Shown piece after piece: positions 17,572 to 26,709 of a stretch of 64,000 nucleotides of DNA (positions are counted from its first letter, which is position 1; the number at the start of each line of letters is the position of its first letter). Origin of the DNA: Raineya sp964654605 (GTDB taxonomy: Bacteria; Bacteroidota; Bacteroidia; Cytophagales; Thermonemataceae); NCBI GenBank assembly GCA_964654605.1, contig CAZZLW010000036.1, positions 62,001-126,000 on the forward strand, given 5' to 3'. The position numbers and the translations under genes were made by a program. The notes beneath the pieces were generated by a model that was not told the DNA's origin, did not search any database, and saw only the letters and a list, made by a program, of their open reading frames with translations.

Positions 17572-20112
17572 ATGAAAACCTTTATCAGTCGTCTTTTACG
17601 CCTTTTTAGGTTCAATACGCAATCTTTTCAGGGGCGTATCGTGTTGAGCATTGCTGTTGCGGGTATTCTGATGATAGTGTTTGCTTATTTACTTATTGGG
17701 CGAATGGTGCAGGTTACCAAACGCAACGAAGCAATAGCTTCTACTTATCAGCCTGTAAAGGTGTATGCATTTGCCTGCTTTCAGGCGGTCAATCAGATGA
17801 TTTCTATTCTACAAAATAGCGTTTATGCCGCCGAACAACGGATTAGCTCTCGGACAAATGAAGAAATTTTGGATTTATGGGAAAAAAAGGCTCTTGCTTT
17901 CAATGATTCCTTGCAAAGAATGGTAGCAAGGCGTACCAATGAGCCCGAATTAGCCGTAACTTACGAAGCTATTGCCGATAGGCTTGCAAAAATGGATAAA
18001 CTCGTAAAAGAAGCTATTTCTATCAATAAAAAAGGGCAACGAAGTCCTGTATATTATTCCGATAGGGTAGATGTATCGGATACAACGGCTATCAAAGCCA
18101 ATAAGGCTATTACTTTCTACGACGACGCTCTTGCGTTTCTTCTTGCCAATGAGATTACACGCCTACAAAAAGAGTTAGATGTCTATTTTTCACAACTTAT
18201 CAGTTTTAACGACAAGGCTACTGAAAAGTTATACGTAGATATTGAGCAAGAAAATCAGTTTTTTACACTTTTTCAGGTAATTGTGTTCCTCATTACGGCG
18301 GTGGCTTTAGTAGCTCTTATTTTCTTGCTCAATAGCCATATCGGAAAAAACTTGGAACAAGTGGATATTTTTACCGAAGAGCTTGCCGAAGGGGGCCTAC
18401 CCGAAACCTTGCACACCCAAGTAAGTGAATTAGAGCCTATTACTCGTAATTTGAATATACTCACCAAGAACCTGCAAAACTTACGAAAATACGCTATTAG
18501 TGTAAAAGAGGGCAGATACGATGCCGAACTGAATGTTTTTGAGGGCAAGGGAACTTTTGGAGAGGCTATTGCACAGATGCGAGAAGGGCTTTTGAAAGTA
18601 TCGGAAGAGGAGCGTATTCGTACTTGGCGGAACGCAGGTATCGCTAAATTTAGTGAAATCTTACGCCGTGAAAGTAACAACTTGGAAAGGCTTTCCGAAG
18701 AGCTTATCGGCGAACTTGTAAAATACGTGGGGGCTAATCAGGGAGGAGTTTTTATTGTAAATGATACCGACCTCAATCCGAATGAACATTTTTTGGAACT
18801 TGCCGCCGCTTATGCTTACAACAAAAAGAAATTTATTGAAAAGAAAGTTCTCAAAGGGCAGGGCTTAGTGGGTAGAGCGTGGTTGGAAGGCTTGCCTATC
18901 TATCTGAGCGAAGTGCCTAACGACTACATTGAAATAAGAACAGGTTTAGGTGGGGCAAATCCGAAATATGTTTTTATTGTACCGCTCAAAATCAATGAGA
19001 AAGTAGAAGGGGTAATGGAACTGGCTTCTTTTCACGAATTTGAGGAGTACCAGCAGGAATTTATCAAGCAGATAGCTGATAGTGTGGCTTCTACTTTTTC
19101 AAGTACCAAAGTGAATCGCCGTACCCAGCAACTATTGGAAGAATCGCAAAAAATAACAGCTCTGATGAGAGAAAAAGAAGAAGAGTTGCGTCAGAATATT
19201 GAGGAGTTGCAGGCTACCCAAGAAGAAATGCAGAGAAACCAAAGAGAGCTTTCAGAAAAAGAGGGAAATATGAGGGCTTTGTTGGATAATGCCTCTGATG
19301 CCATTATGGCATTTAATCATAAAAGGCAAATTACGGTTATCAACAAGGCGATGAAGAACCTTTACGAGTCGGTTGGTGTGTATTTGGATATGGGCAGAAT
19401 TATTGATGATGCTTTTCCGGGTAAAACCTATGAGCAAATGATGGAGGAAATCAAGAGAGCTTTATCGGGAGAGCGTTTCAAAACCAGTGCCACCGTTACT
19501 ATTCGTGGGGTTACGTATTATTACGATATTCTTTACAATCCGATTTACAACGAAAGGCAAAGAGTAGTAGGGGCTTCGGTATTTGTTACTGATGTTACCC
19601 AACAACGCACCGCCGAAATTGAACTTAAAATGAAAGAAGCCAATTTGCAATCGCTTATCAACAATACCGAAGACTCTATTATGGCGATTGATAAAAACTA
19701 TAATTTACTTGTTTTCAACGAAGTTTTTAGAAAAAGACGGAAAGAATACAATTTCAAAGAAGGCGATAATATTTTTACCACCATACCCGAACATCTGCAC
19801 GAAGAATGGAAAAAATATTACGATAGGGCACTAGCAGGAGAGCGTTTTGAAAAAGTTATCAAAAGGGACTTGGGTAATAAAAAAATTCAGTACCGCGAAC
19901 ATTCCTTCAATCCTATTTTCAACGAAAAAGGGGAGGTAATAGGTATTTCTGTTTTTGCCAAAGATATTACCGAAGCCAAACTCGCCGAAGCCGAAAACCA
20001 AAGAATTATGGCTACCCTCTTTGAAAAACAAAAACAAGATAAAAAACGCATTGAAGAACTTGAAAAGCAACTCAAAGAACTACAAGAACTTTTAGAAACC
20101 AAAACTTCCTGA
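17572..20112 (+). CDS. Membrane GAF/PAS sensor protein without a kinase domain
   Basis: An 846-residue protein. Membrane segments lie at about 23-45 and 232-253 and flank a helical periplasmic sensor domain; a HAMP-like region follows (about 254-345). A GAF domain (about 355-500) contains GQGLVGRAWLEG and the LKINEKVEGVMELAS strand pair. A coiled coil (505-560) leads to two PAS domains (about 562-680 and 690-800, with AIMAFNHKRQITVINKA and SIMAIDKNYNLLVFNE), and it ends in another coiled coil. There is no HisKA, HATPase, GGDEF or methyl-accepting domain. It may signal through a partner by its coiled coils. Similar long sensors are common in Cytophagales. Confidence 0.85.
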   Translation: MKTFISRLLRLFRFNTQSFQGRIVLSIAVAGILMIVFAYLLIGRMVQVTKRNEAIASTYQPVKVYAFACFQAVNQMISILQNSVYAAEQRISSRTNEEILDLWEKKALAFNDSLQRMVARRTNEPELAVTYEAIADRLAKMDKLVKEAISINKKGQRSPVYYSDRVDVSDTTAIKANKAITFYDDALAFLLANEITRLQKELDVYFSQLISFNDKATEKLYVDIEQENQFFTLFQVIVFLITAVALVALIFLLNSHIGKNLEQVDIFTEELAEGGLPETLHTQVSELEPITRNLNILTKNLQNLRKYAISVKEGRYDAELNVFEGKGTFGEAIAQMREGLLKVSEEERIRTWRNAGIAKFSEILRRESNNLERLSEELIGELVKYVGANQGGVFIVNDTDLNPNEHFLELAAAYAYNKKKFIEKKVLKGQGLVGRAWLEGLPIYLSEVPNDYIEIRTGLGGANPKYVFIVPLKINEKVEGVMELASFHEFEEYQQEFIKQIADSVASTFSSTKVNRRTQQLLEESQKITALMREKEEELRQNIEELQATQEEMQRNQRELSEKEGNMRALLDNASDAIMAFNHKRQITVINKAMKNLYESVGVYLDMGRIIDDAFPGKTYEQMMEEIKRALSGERFKTSATVTIRGVTYYYDILYNPIYNERQRVVGASVFVTDVTQQRTAEIELKMKEANLQSLINNTEDSIMAIDKNYNLLVFNEVFRKRRKEYNFKEGDNIFTTIPEHLHEEWKKYYDRALAGERFEKVIKRDLGNKKIQYREHSFNPIFNEKGEVIGISVFAKDITEAKLAEAENQRIMATLFEKQKQDKKRIEELEKQLKELQELLETKTS

Positions 20113-20266
20113 AAAATAGAGACAGGAAATAGGAAGCAGGAAACAGGAAGTAACTTGGATTTGGGCGTAAGAAACGCAGCCTTTACTCACGACTTGCGAA
20201 CCTTTGAACTCTTAAACTCAGAAACCTTCAAACCCTTGAACTCTTTGAACGTAAATACTTACAATT
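20113..20266 (+). repeat. Dispersed intergenic repeat, copy 1
   Basis: AGACAGGAAATAGGAAGCAG then a run rich in GAACCTTTGAACTCTTAAAC, ending in the box GTAA-ATAC-TTAC at 20251-20262. Its last bases, TTACAATTATG, form the start region of the cyclophilin gene. The same elements recur near 33831, 50848 and 58707. Confidence 0.6.
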
Positions 20267-20995
20267 ATGCGAAAAATTTTTGCCTTCAGCTTGCTCATTT
20301 TGGCTCATAGTATTTTTGCTCAAAAAAAAGATAGTTTGGTGCTATTGCAGACCGACTATGGCGATATGCTGTTTGTACTCTATCCACAAACCCCCAAGCA
20401 CCGAGCCAATTTCTTGAAACTTGTTCGTGAGAAATTTTATGATGGTTTGCTTTTTCACCGAGTTATTAAGGATTTTATGATACAAGGCGGAGACCCTAAT
20501 TCCAAAAATGCCAAACCCGGTGAAATGCTTGGAATGGGCGGGCTGGATTATCGTGTTGATGCTGAATTTCACCCTGAACTTTTCCATAAAAGAGGAGCGT
20601 TGGCGGCGGCTCGCGACAATAACCCCCAAAAGGCTTCCAGCAGTTGTCAGTTTTACATTGTACAAGGCAGAACCTTCACAGATGAGGAGTTAGATGCTCT
20701 TTCTGCCCGAATACAGCACAAGTTTCCAGTGGAGCATCGCGAGTTTTACAAAACTAAAAAAGGAACCCCCCATTTAGACCAAAACTACACGGTTTTTGGT
20801 GAGATGTTGGAAGGGTTTGATGTACTTGAAAAAATCATTGCCGAACCTACCGATGCCCGCGACCGCCCGTTGAAAGATGTACGAATGAAAGCCTCTATCA
20901 AGGTAATGAAACGCAGTGAGGTTACCAAAAAATACGGCTTCCAGTATCCTGAAAAGCCTTCCAAGAAAAAGAAAAAAGCGAAGAAAAAAGAGTAG
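20267..20995 (+). CDS. Exported cyclophilin-type peptidyl-prolyl isomerase
   Basis: A 242-residue protein with a signal peptide (cleavage near IFAQ, residue 18-19), so it should fold proteins in the periplasm. The cyclophilin core shows FHRVIKDFMIQGGDP, GALAAARDN, SSSCQFYIV and NYTVFGEMLEGFDVL, so the catalytic Arg-Phe-Gln residues appear present. Compared with minimal cyclophilins it has an insert (about 150-175), and a Lys-rich tail of about 14 residues (SKKKKKAKKKE type). It appears to be a single gene; it ends 8 bases before the convergent sdaAB stop. Confidence 0.93.
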   Translation: MRKIFAFSLLILAHSIFAQKKDSLVLLQTDYGDMLFVLYPQTPKHRANFLKLVREKFYDGLLFHRVIKDFMIQGGDPNSKNAKPGEMLGMGGLDYRVDAEFHPELFHKRGALAAARDNNPQKASSSCQFYIVQGRTFTDEELDALSARIQHKFPVEHREFYKTKKGTPHLDQNYTVFGEMLEGFDVLEKIIAEPTDARDRPLKDVRMKASIKVMKRSEVTKKYGFQYPEKPSKKKKKAKKKE

Positions 20996-21002
20996 TAAGA
21001 AC

Positions 21003-21680
21003 TCAGATTTGCGTACAATCAATGGCAGTAATTTCGTAAGCCCATTTCAGACTTTTGAGGTATTCAAGGGTAAGGGGGCGAGGAGGGCTATCCATTTCGT
21101 AAAAGTGGCAAGCCAAATCATTTTTCCCTTTTCTTGAAACCGAGGCAGTAGCAATGTTGCAATCGTCTTGAGCTAAAATATTGGCAAGGAAGGCGAGTTT
21201 TCCTTTGGTATCTTCTGCCAGTACAATGAGCGTGTGCATAGATGCCGAAATATTAGCCCGAAAGCCATTGTAGGAGGCAATATTGATAATTCCCCCACCA
21301 CGACTTTCGCCAATTACTTCAATTTGTTTGCCTTCGGCTTCCAGTTCTAACTTTACGGTGTTGGGGTGGTACAGAGAGGCATTGCCAACGGCTTTGAAAG
21401 TGTATTGCAGACCTGCTTCTTGGGCGAAATCAAAGGAGTTTTTGATACGTGTATCGTCTGTGGCAAAATCCATTAGCCCTGCAATGATAGCTCTATCGCT
21501 ACCGTGTCCTTCGTAAGTTTGGGCAAAGGAATTGTAAAAGGTGATAGTAGCTTTTTGGGGCATTTTGCCCAAAATCTTATGAGCTACTCTACCAATGCGT
21601 ACTACACCTGCTGTATGCGAGCTTGATGGTCCTATCATTATGGGACCTATCATATCAAAAATACTGCTTCGTTCATTCAT
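21003..21680 (-). CDS. sdaAB: L-serine dehydratase, beta subunit
   Basis: 225 residues from the ATG at 21680; the longer frame would start with GTG at 21704. The SDH_beta domain starts MNERSSIFDMIGPIMIGPSS and has SHTAG and YEGHGSDRAI. A C-terminal ACT domain (about 150-220) begins ASMHTLIVLAEDTKG. The beta subunit pairs with an Fe-S alpha subunit to convert L-serine to pyruvate and ammonia; no alpha-subunit gene is in the window. Confidence 0.92.
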   Translation of the reverse strand: MNERSSIFDMIGPIMIGPSSSHTAGVVRIGRVAHKILGKMPQKATITFYNSFAQTYEGHGSDRAIIAGLMDFATDDTRIKNSFDFAQEAGLQYTFKAVGNASLYHPNTVKLELEAEGKQIEVIGESRGGGIINIASYNGFRANISASMHTLIVLAEDTKGKLAFLANILAQDDCNIATASVSRKGKNDLACHFYEMDSPPRPLTLEYLKSLKWAYEITAIDCTQI

Positions 21681-21704
21681 TAGCTCATATTTTAGACGTT
21701 GCAC

Positions 21705-21722
21705 TTACCTTCGTAAAGGTAA
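21705..21722. other. Short hairpin between the TonB receptor and sdaAB
   Basis: TTACCTT (21705-21711) and AAGGTAA (21716-21722) with a CGTA loop. It lies between the stop of the upstream minus-strand receptor gene and the sdaAB start. There is no T tract, so it could be a terminator or an operator. Confidence 0.3.
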
Positions 21723-21739
21723 AAATTTTTGACGAAACC

Positions 21740-24088
21740 TCAAAACCTAAAATTATACGTCAGTGTAGGAATGATAGGAAAGAGGGCGAGCTGTCGGGCT
21801 CGGAATTGAGTAAAAAAGTTAATTTGGACGTTTTCTTCGGTAGGTTCGTAGTAAATGACAAAAGCATTGCGACGATTGTAGAGGTTGTAAATGCTAAAAG
21901 TAAGGTCAGATTCGCCCCACTTGGGCTTAAATTTGCGTATAATGTTCAAATCGGCTCGGTGATAGGCAGGCATTTGGTAGTTGCTTCTTTCGCCAAAATC
22001 ATTCCCCAAAAGAAAATTCGCTCCATTTACCCCTTGTACGCCAAATCTGCCCTGTGGGATAGTTACCCAATTGTTGTTGCCAAAAACCCAATTGAAGGCA
22101 AATGTCCATTTTTCATTCAGTTTGTACATTAGCACAAGGGCTATGTCGTGGCGTCTGTCGTAACGGGGGAAAAAGGCTTTTCCAAAATTGATGGGAGCAT
22201 TGTTGTTGGAAGAGTCAGCAAATTGGCGTTTTGTCCAAGAAAGCGTATAGCCGAGCCAGCCTGTAAGTTTGCCTGCCTTTTTTTCAAGATAAAGCTCTAA
22301 TCCGTAACTCCAACCTTTGCCAAAGACAAATTCGCCATTGAGATTGTCGTTGAGGAAAAGATTTGCCCCATCGCGAAAATCAATTTGGTTTTTCATTTGT
22401 TTGTAATACACTTCTGCTGTGAAAAGCAGTTCATTGTTTCGGAACAAATGACTTACCCCCGTAGCTACTTGTCTGGAAAGTTGCGGTTTTACTACTTCGT
22501 TGGAAGGATACCAAATATCTGTGGGCAAGGTAGCCCCCGAATTGGAAAGCAAATGCACGTACTGGTACATTTGGGCGAAGCTCGCTTTGAGCGAAGTTTG
22601 CTCATTGAGCTTGTAACGCAAAGCTGTACGAGGTTCAAGACCTGCATAAAAAGTTCGGTTTTGCAAAAAGCCTGAAGCCCGTAGACCTGCATTGAGTCGC
22701 CATTTTTCGTTGAGTTTGAGGTCGTCGTTGAAGTAAATGCCCATTTCGGTAGCCTCGAAAGTGCTTCCTGAATTGAAATTGACGCGGTTATCATCGCTGG
22801 CAAAGCGTATGCGAGCCACTCCAAACTGATGATGAATGGCTTGAGCCCCAAAACGAATATGATGTTTTTCGCTATGCAGATAATCAAAGTCGGTTTTGAA
22901 GTTGTAATCTTTGATGTTTGAGCCAATATTGAAAAGGAAAGAAGCAAAGCGATTGCGAATTTTGTACTGATAATCCGAGTAAATAGCAGTAGTATTTAAG
23001 AATAATTTGGGGCTAAAAATATGATTCCAACGCACCGTAGCCGAGCTATTGCCCCAATCAAAATCAAAGTTAAAATTACCCCGATTGCCTGTAAATTTGA
23101 ACACATCTCTGCCGAAATAGCCACTGACAAAAATCCTATCTTTTTCGCTAATTTCGTAGTTGGCTTTGAGGTTCAAATCGTAAAAGTAATAATCGGGGAT
23201 AGGGTTGTAATTGGGTTTGCCTTCGTTGGCTTTATTGATTTGACGAGTGATGATATCAAAATACGTCCTTCTGCCCGAAACAATAAAAGACGATTTGCCT
23301 TTTTGAATAGGACCTTCAAGCGTGAGTCTTGATGAAATCAGTCCTATGCCACCTGTACCCGAAAAACGATTTTTATTGCCTTCACGCATCTTGATATCCA
23401 GCACTGAAGAGAGCCTGCCTCCGTATTGAGCGGGGAAATCGCCTTTGTAGAGTTCTACGTTTTTGATAGCATCGGAGTTGAAAATGCTGAAAAAACCAAA
23501 GAGATGAGCGGCATTGTAGATAAGCCCTTCGTCTAAGAGAACCAAATTTTGGTCGGGTCCGCCGCCGCGTACATACAAACCCGCCGAAGCCTCCGAACCC
23601 GACTGCACGCCCGGTTTGAGTTGCAAGACTTTTATCAAATCCGTTTCACCAAAAATGACAGGTACGGTTTTTATTTCTTTGTAATCCAGTTTTTCTACGC
23701 TCATTTGCGTTTTTTCTACGGCATCTTTGAACTTATCTTCGCCCACTACTTCAATGGCTTCAATTTGCTCTTGGGCTTGGTCGGTTTGCAAAAGTATATT
23801 GAGCGTGAGACTTTTGGTAAAGAAAATTTTTTGTGTGTATTCGGCATAGCCCACAAAACTGGCTTTCAGGATAATGGTATCGTTGCTGATAGGAATTTCC
23901 AAAGCATAGTAGCCATAAGCATTGGTAAGAATACCCACTTTGCTTTTGGCTTCCCAAACTGATGCCCCAATGAGGTCTTCGCCTGTGGCGGCATCACGTA
24001 CATAGCCGCTAATGGTGAGTTTATTTTGGGAAAAGAGGGGGGAAACGAAAAAAAATAATACGCTTAATGCGATAAATGTGTTTTTCAT
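21740..24088 (-). CDS. TonB-dependent outer-membrane receptor
   Basis: A 782-residue protein with a signal peptide (cleavage near LFSQ, residue 20-21). A CarboxypepD_reg-like domain (about 24-110, LTISGYVRDAATGEDLIGAS) is followed by a plug domain (about 120-235, with VQSGSEASAGLYVRGGGPDQ and NAAHLFGFFS) and a C-terminal beta barrel ending in an aromatic, TLTYNFRF. Such receptors take up substrates across the outer membrane with TonB energy. Substrate is unknown; no SusD partner is adjacent, so it is not a standard glycan-uptake pair. Confidence 0.93.
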   Translation of the reverse strand: MKNTFIALSVLFFFVSPLFSQNKLTISGYVRDAATGEDLIGASVWEAKSKVGILTNAYGYYALEIPISNDTIILKASFVGYAEYTQKIFFTKSLTLNILLQTDQAQEQIEAIEVVGEDKFKDAVEKTQMSVEKLDYKEIKTVPVIFGETDLIKVLQLKPGVQSGSEASAGLYVRGGGPDQNLVLLDEGLIYNAAHLFGFFSIFNSDAIKNVELYKGDFPAQYGGRLSSVLDIKMREGNKNRFSGTGGIGLISSRLTLEGPIQKGKSSFIVSGRRTYFDIITRQINKANEGKPNYNPIPDYYFYDLNLKANYEISEKDRIFVSGYFGRDVFKFTGNRGNFNFDFDWGNSSATVRWNHIFSPKLFLNTTAIYSDYQYKIRNRFASFLFNIGSNIKDYNFKTDFDYLHSEKHHIRFGAQAIHHQFGVARIRFASDDNRVNFNSGSTFEATEMGIYFNDDLKLNEKWRLNAGLRASGFLQNRTFYAGLEPRTALRYKLNEQTSLKASFAQMYQYVHLLSNSGATLPTDIWYPSNEVVKPQLSRQVATGVSHLFRNNELLFTAEVYYKQMKNQIDFRDGANLFLNDNLNGEFVFGKGWSYGLELYLEKKAGKLTGWLGYTLSWTKRQFADSSNNNAPINFGKAFFPRYDRRHDIALVLMYKLNEKWTFAFNWVFGNNNWVTIPQGRFGVQGVNGANFLLGNDFGERSNYQMPAYHRADLNIIRKFKPKWGESDLTFSIYNLYNRRNAFVIYYEPTEENVQINFFTQFRARQLALFPIIPTLTYNFRF

Positions 24089-24175
24089 AGCTTGTTTTTT
24101 GCAAAAAACGGCTAATATTGCCCTTTTGTTACAAATATACGCATAAAATTTCTAATTTGCTCAAAAAATTCGGCT

Positions 24176-24829
24176 ATGCAAGAAAAAAAACTTTGGTTAC
24201 AAAATGCTCTGAAAGGCGATATAGAAGCCATTATTTTTGACTTGGGCGGGGTGATTATTGATATTGATTTCAATCTTACGCTCAAAGCCCTTGAAAAATA
24301 CACCTCGCACCAGTTCGGCGAGGGCGAATATCTTACCAAACACCCTATTTTTTATGAGTTTGAAACAGGAAAAATTTCTGAAAATGCTTTTTTTTCAGAA
24401 ATTCAGAAAGTTTTTAGCCTAAATGCTACCTTAACTGAACTTAAACAGGCTTGGAATGCTCTGCTTTTAGATATTCCACAGAAAAGGGTAGATTTGCTTC
24501 AAAACTTGCAAACCCAGCTACCTACTTTTATTTTGAGCAATACCAACCCTACCCATTTGCAAGAGGTAGAAAATATTTTGCAAAAGCAAACGAGTGCTTC
24601 TACGCTTAAAATGCTTGTCAGAAAGCCCTATTATTCTTTTGAAGTGGGAAAAGCCAAACCTGAAAGAGCCATTTACGAACAAGTAATTGAGGAAAATAGG
24701 CTCAAACCTGAAAAAACACTTTTTGTAGATGATAGCTTACGAAACTTGGAAGGAGCAAAAAAAGTAGGTTTGCAAACTTTTCATATTGTACCTTTTGTAG
24801 AAGATATTTGCGATTTTTTTAGCGAGTAG
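24176..24829 (+). CDS. HAD-superfamily hydrolase, YihX-like
   Basis: A 217-residue HAD-IA hydrolase. Motif I is AIIFDLGGVIID with the nucleophile Asp22; the usual second Asp is Gly, as in YihX-type phosphatases (DLGNV). Motif II is LSNTNP, motif III lies around VGKAKPER, and motif IV is LFVDDS. It probably dephosphorylates a sugar phosphate or similar small molecule. It overlaps the convergent zinc-finger gene by 11 bases. Confidence 0.85.
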   Translation: MQEKKLWLQNALKGDIEAIIFDLGGVIIDIDFNLTLKALEKYTSHQFGEGEYLTKHPIFYEFETGKISENAFFSEIQKVFSLNATLTELKQAWNALLLDIPQKRVDLLQNLQTQLPTFILSNTNPTHLQEVENILQKQTSASTLKMLVRKPYYSFEVGKAKPERAIYEQVIEENRLKPEKTLFVDDSLRNLEGAKKVGLQTFHIVPFVEDICDFFSE

Positions 24830-25274
24830 TCCAAAAAATAGCCCAAAAGGTGCTTACAAGAGCGGTTAGCTCAGCCCAAAAAACTTTTTCTTGTAATAAG
24901 TCAAAAGAACTTTGCTTTTGAAAGTATTGACTATTTGTAATTTTTTCTTTGGGCAAAGAAAGTTCATCATTATTTTCTTGTATATTTTCTGGCTGATAGG
25001 TGTTTTGAGGATTTTCCGAAGCCTTTTTTTCAAGCTCTGCGAGTATTTCTTTGAGTTGTTTATTTTCTTGCGTTAGGTTGCGGTTACGAGTTTGTAGCCA
25101 TTTGTTTTGTTGGTTGAGCTTTTTGTTTTGTTCTTGTAAGGTTTTGTATTCAGGGTGATTATCCAAAAGATTTTGCACTTCTTTGAAAGAATAAAATCTT
25201 TCAAGACCGCAAACAATGCACTTTTGGCTATCGCTGTAATTAACGGTTTCGCAAGAAATACAAAGCCAAGACAT
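24819..25274 (-). CDS. RanBP2-type zinc-finger protein with coiled coil and membrane tail
   Basis: A 151-residue protein. Residues 3-22 fit the RanBP2 zinc-finger pattern W-x-C-x2-C-x3-N-x6-C-x2-C exactly (Trp3, Cys5, Cys8, Asn12, Cys19, Cys22). A coiled coil spans about 40-90, and the C-terminus (about 130-148, FWAELTALVSTFWAIFW) could be a tail anchor. In eukaryotes this finger binds single-stranded RNA or ubiquitin; in bacteria its role is not known. Function unassigned. Confidence 0.7.
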   Translation of the reverse strand: MSWLCISCETVNYSDSQKCIVCGLERFYSFKEVQNLLDNHPEYKTLQEQNKKLNQQNKWLQTRNRNLTQENKQLKEILAELEKKASENPQNTYQPENIQENNDELSLPKEKITNSQYFQKQSSFDLLQEKVFWAELTALVSTFWAIFWTTR

Positions 25275-25347
25275 AGCAGTTGGGTTCTACTTGTAATTGT
25301 GTAGAAAACAATAATCAGAAATCAAGATATTTAGACATTACTAAACT

Positions 25348-26610
25348 TTACCAACCGTGCAAAAGGAAAAACACACCTGCACCTACCAAAAATCCTGCAA
25401 TAGCAATCAGCGACATACGTTTCAGATACCACGTAAAGGTAATATCTTCCATACCCATAGCGGCAACGCCTGCCGCCGAGCCAATAATGAGTATGCTTCC
25501 GCCTGTACCTGTGGAATAAGCTGTGAGTAGCCAAAATTTACTATCCATAGGAAACTGCTCCATAGAATACATATTCTGAACCGCCGCAAGCAAAGGCACA
25601 TTATCCACTACCGAAGAAGAAGCCCCAATAATAAGAGAAATGAGGTTAAAATCCTTGACGGCATTCGTTACTATTTCAGAAAAATTAGTGAGAATGTGGG
25701 TAGATTCCAAAGCCCCTACGGCAAGTAGTATCCCCAAGAAAAACAGGATACTGGAAGTATCAATGCGTGAAAGGGCGTGAGCCACAGAAAGGGGACGGCG
25801 GCGTTCATCATCTTTATTGCTATGGATAACTTCGGAAATAACCCAAACCAAACCCAGCCCCAAAAGCATACCCATAAAAGGAGGCAAACCTGTAAGTGTC
25901 TTGAAAATTGGCACCATAATTAGTACGCCTACCCCCAAAGCCAGCATCGTTTTGCCATCGGGGTTGGCTTCCTCATTTTTTTCACTAAACTGCTGAATTT
26001 CTTGCTTGGGAAGTTTGAACTGATAATAAACAAGCGGCGTGAGGGCACAAGCCAAACTTGGTAAAAATATTTCAGTAATCACTGCTCCTGCCGAAACTTG
26101 TCCTTTTATCCAAAGCATTGTGGTAGTTACAGCACCTATCGGCGACCATACGCCTCCTGCATTAGCACAAATTACCATTACACCTGCAAACAAAAGCCTT
26201 TGTTCTTTATCTTTGACAACCTTTCGCAAAATAGAAACCATTACAATTGCCGTGGTGAGGTTATCAATGATTGCCGCTAAAAAAAATGAAATTAGGCTCA
26301 TTACCCATAGCAAACGCTTATTGTTTTTGGTATTGATTTGGTTTTTTACAATATCAAAGCCATCGTGGGCATCAATAAGTTCCACAATGGTCATAGCTCC
26401 CAAAAGGAAAAATAAAATTTGTGAAATTTCTGCCAAATGATGATATAATTGTTCTTGAACAACTTGTTTGTTATCGGCGGCTACAATGTAAATAGCCCAG
26501 CAGATAATACCCGCCAGCAAAGCAGGGGCAGTTTTATTGAGGCGAATGTTATGCTCTAAGGCTATCAGTAAATAGCCAATGCAAAAAATAATAATAATAG
26601 TGGTTATCAT
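25348..26610 (-). CDS. nhaD: Na+/H+ antiporter NhaD
   Basis: A 420-residue polytopic membrane protein of the IT superfamily with about 10-12 helices. Signature segments are FFLLGAMTIVELIDAHDGFD, FFLAAIIDNLTTAIVMVSIL and SSSVVDNVPLLAAVQNMY; the Asp-Asn pairs in the last two are the ion-binding hairpins of NhaD proteins. It exports Na+ in exchange for H+. Length is typical. It appears to be a single gene, 73 bases from the zinc-finger gene. Confidence 0.92.
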   Translation of the reverse strand: MITTIIIIFCIGYLLIALEHNIRLNKTAPALLAGIICWAIYIVAADNKQVVQEQLYHHLAEISQILFFLLGAMTIVELIDAHDGFDIVKNQINTKNNKRLLWVMSLISFFLAAIIDNLTTAIVMVSILRKVVKDKEQRLLFAGVMVICANAGGVWSPIGAVTTTMLWIKGQVSAGAVITEIFLPSLACALTPLVYYQFKLPKQEIQQFSEKNEEANPDGKTMLALGVGVLIMVPIFKTLTGLPPFMGMLLGLGLVWVISEVIHSNKDDERRRPLSVAHALSRIDTSSILFFLGILLAVGALESTHILTNFSEIVTNAVKDFNLISLIIGASSSVVDNVPLLAAVQNMYSMEQFPMDSKFWLLTAYSTGTGGSILIIGSAAGVAAMGMEDITFTWYLKRMSLIAIAGFLVGAGVFFLLHGW

Positions 26611-26709
26611 TGCGTAGTTGAGTTAAAAATTCCTGCAAAACTATGCAATATTAACGAGAAAGCAAGGATTTTGTTGCTGAAAAAAGATAGGCAGAGTGGC
26701 AAAAAACAC

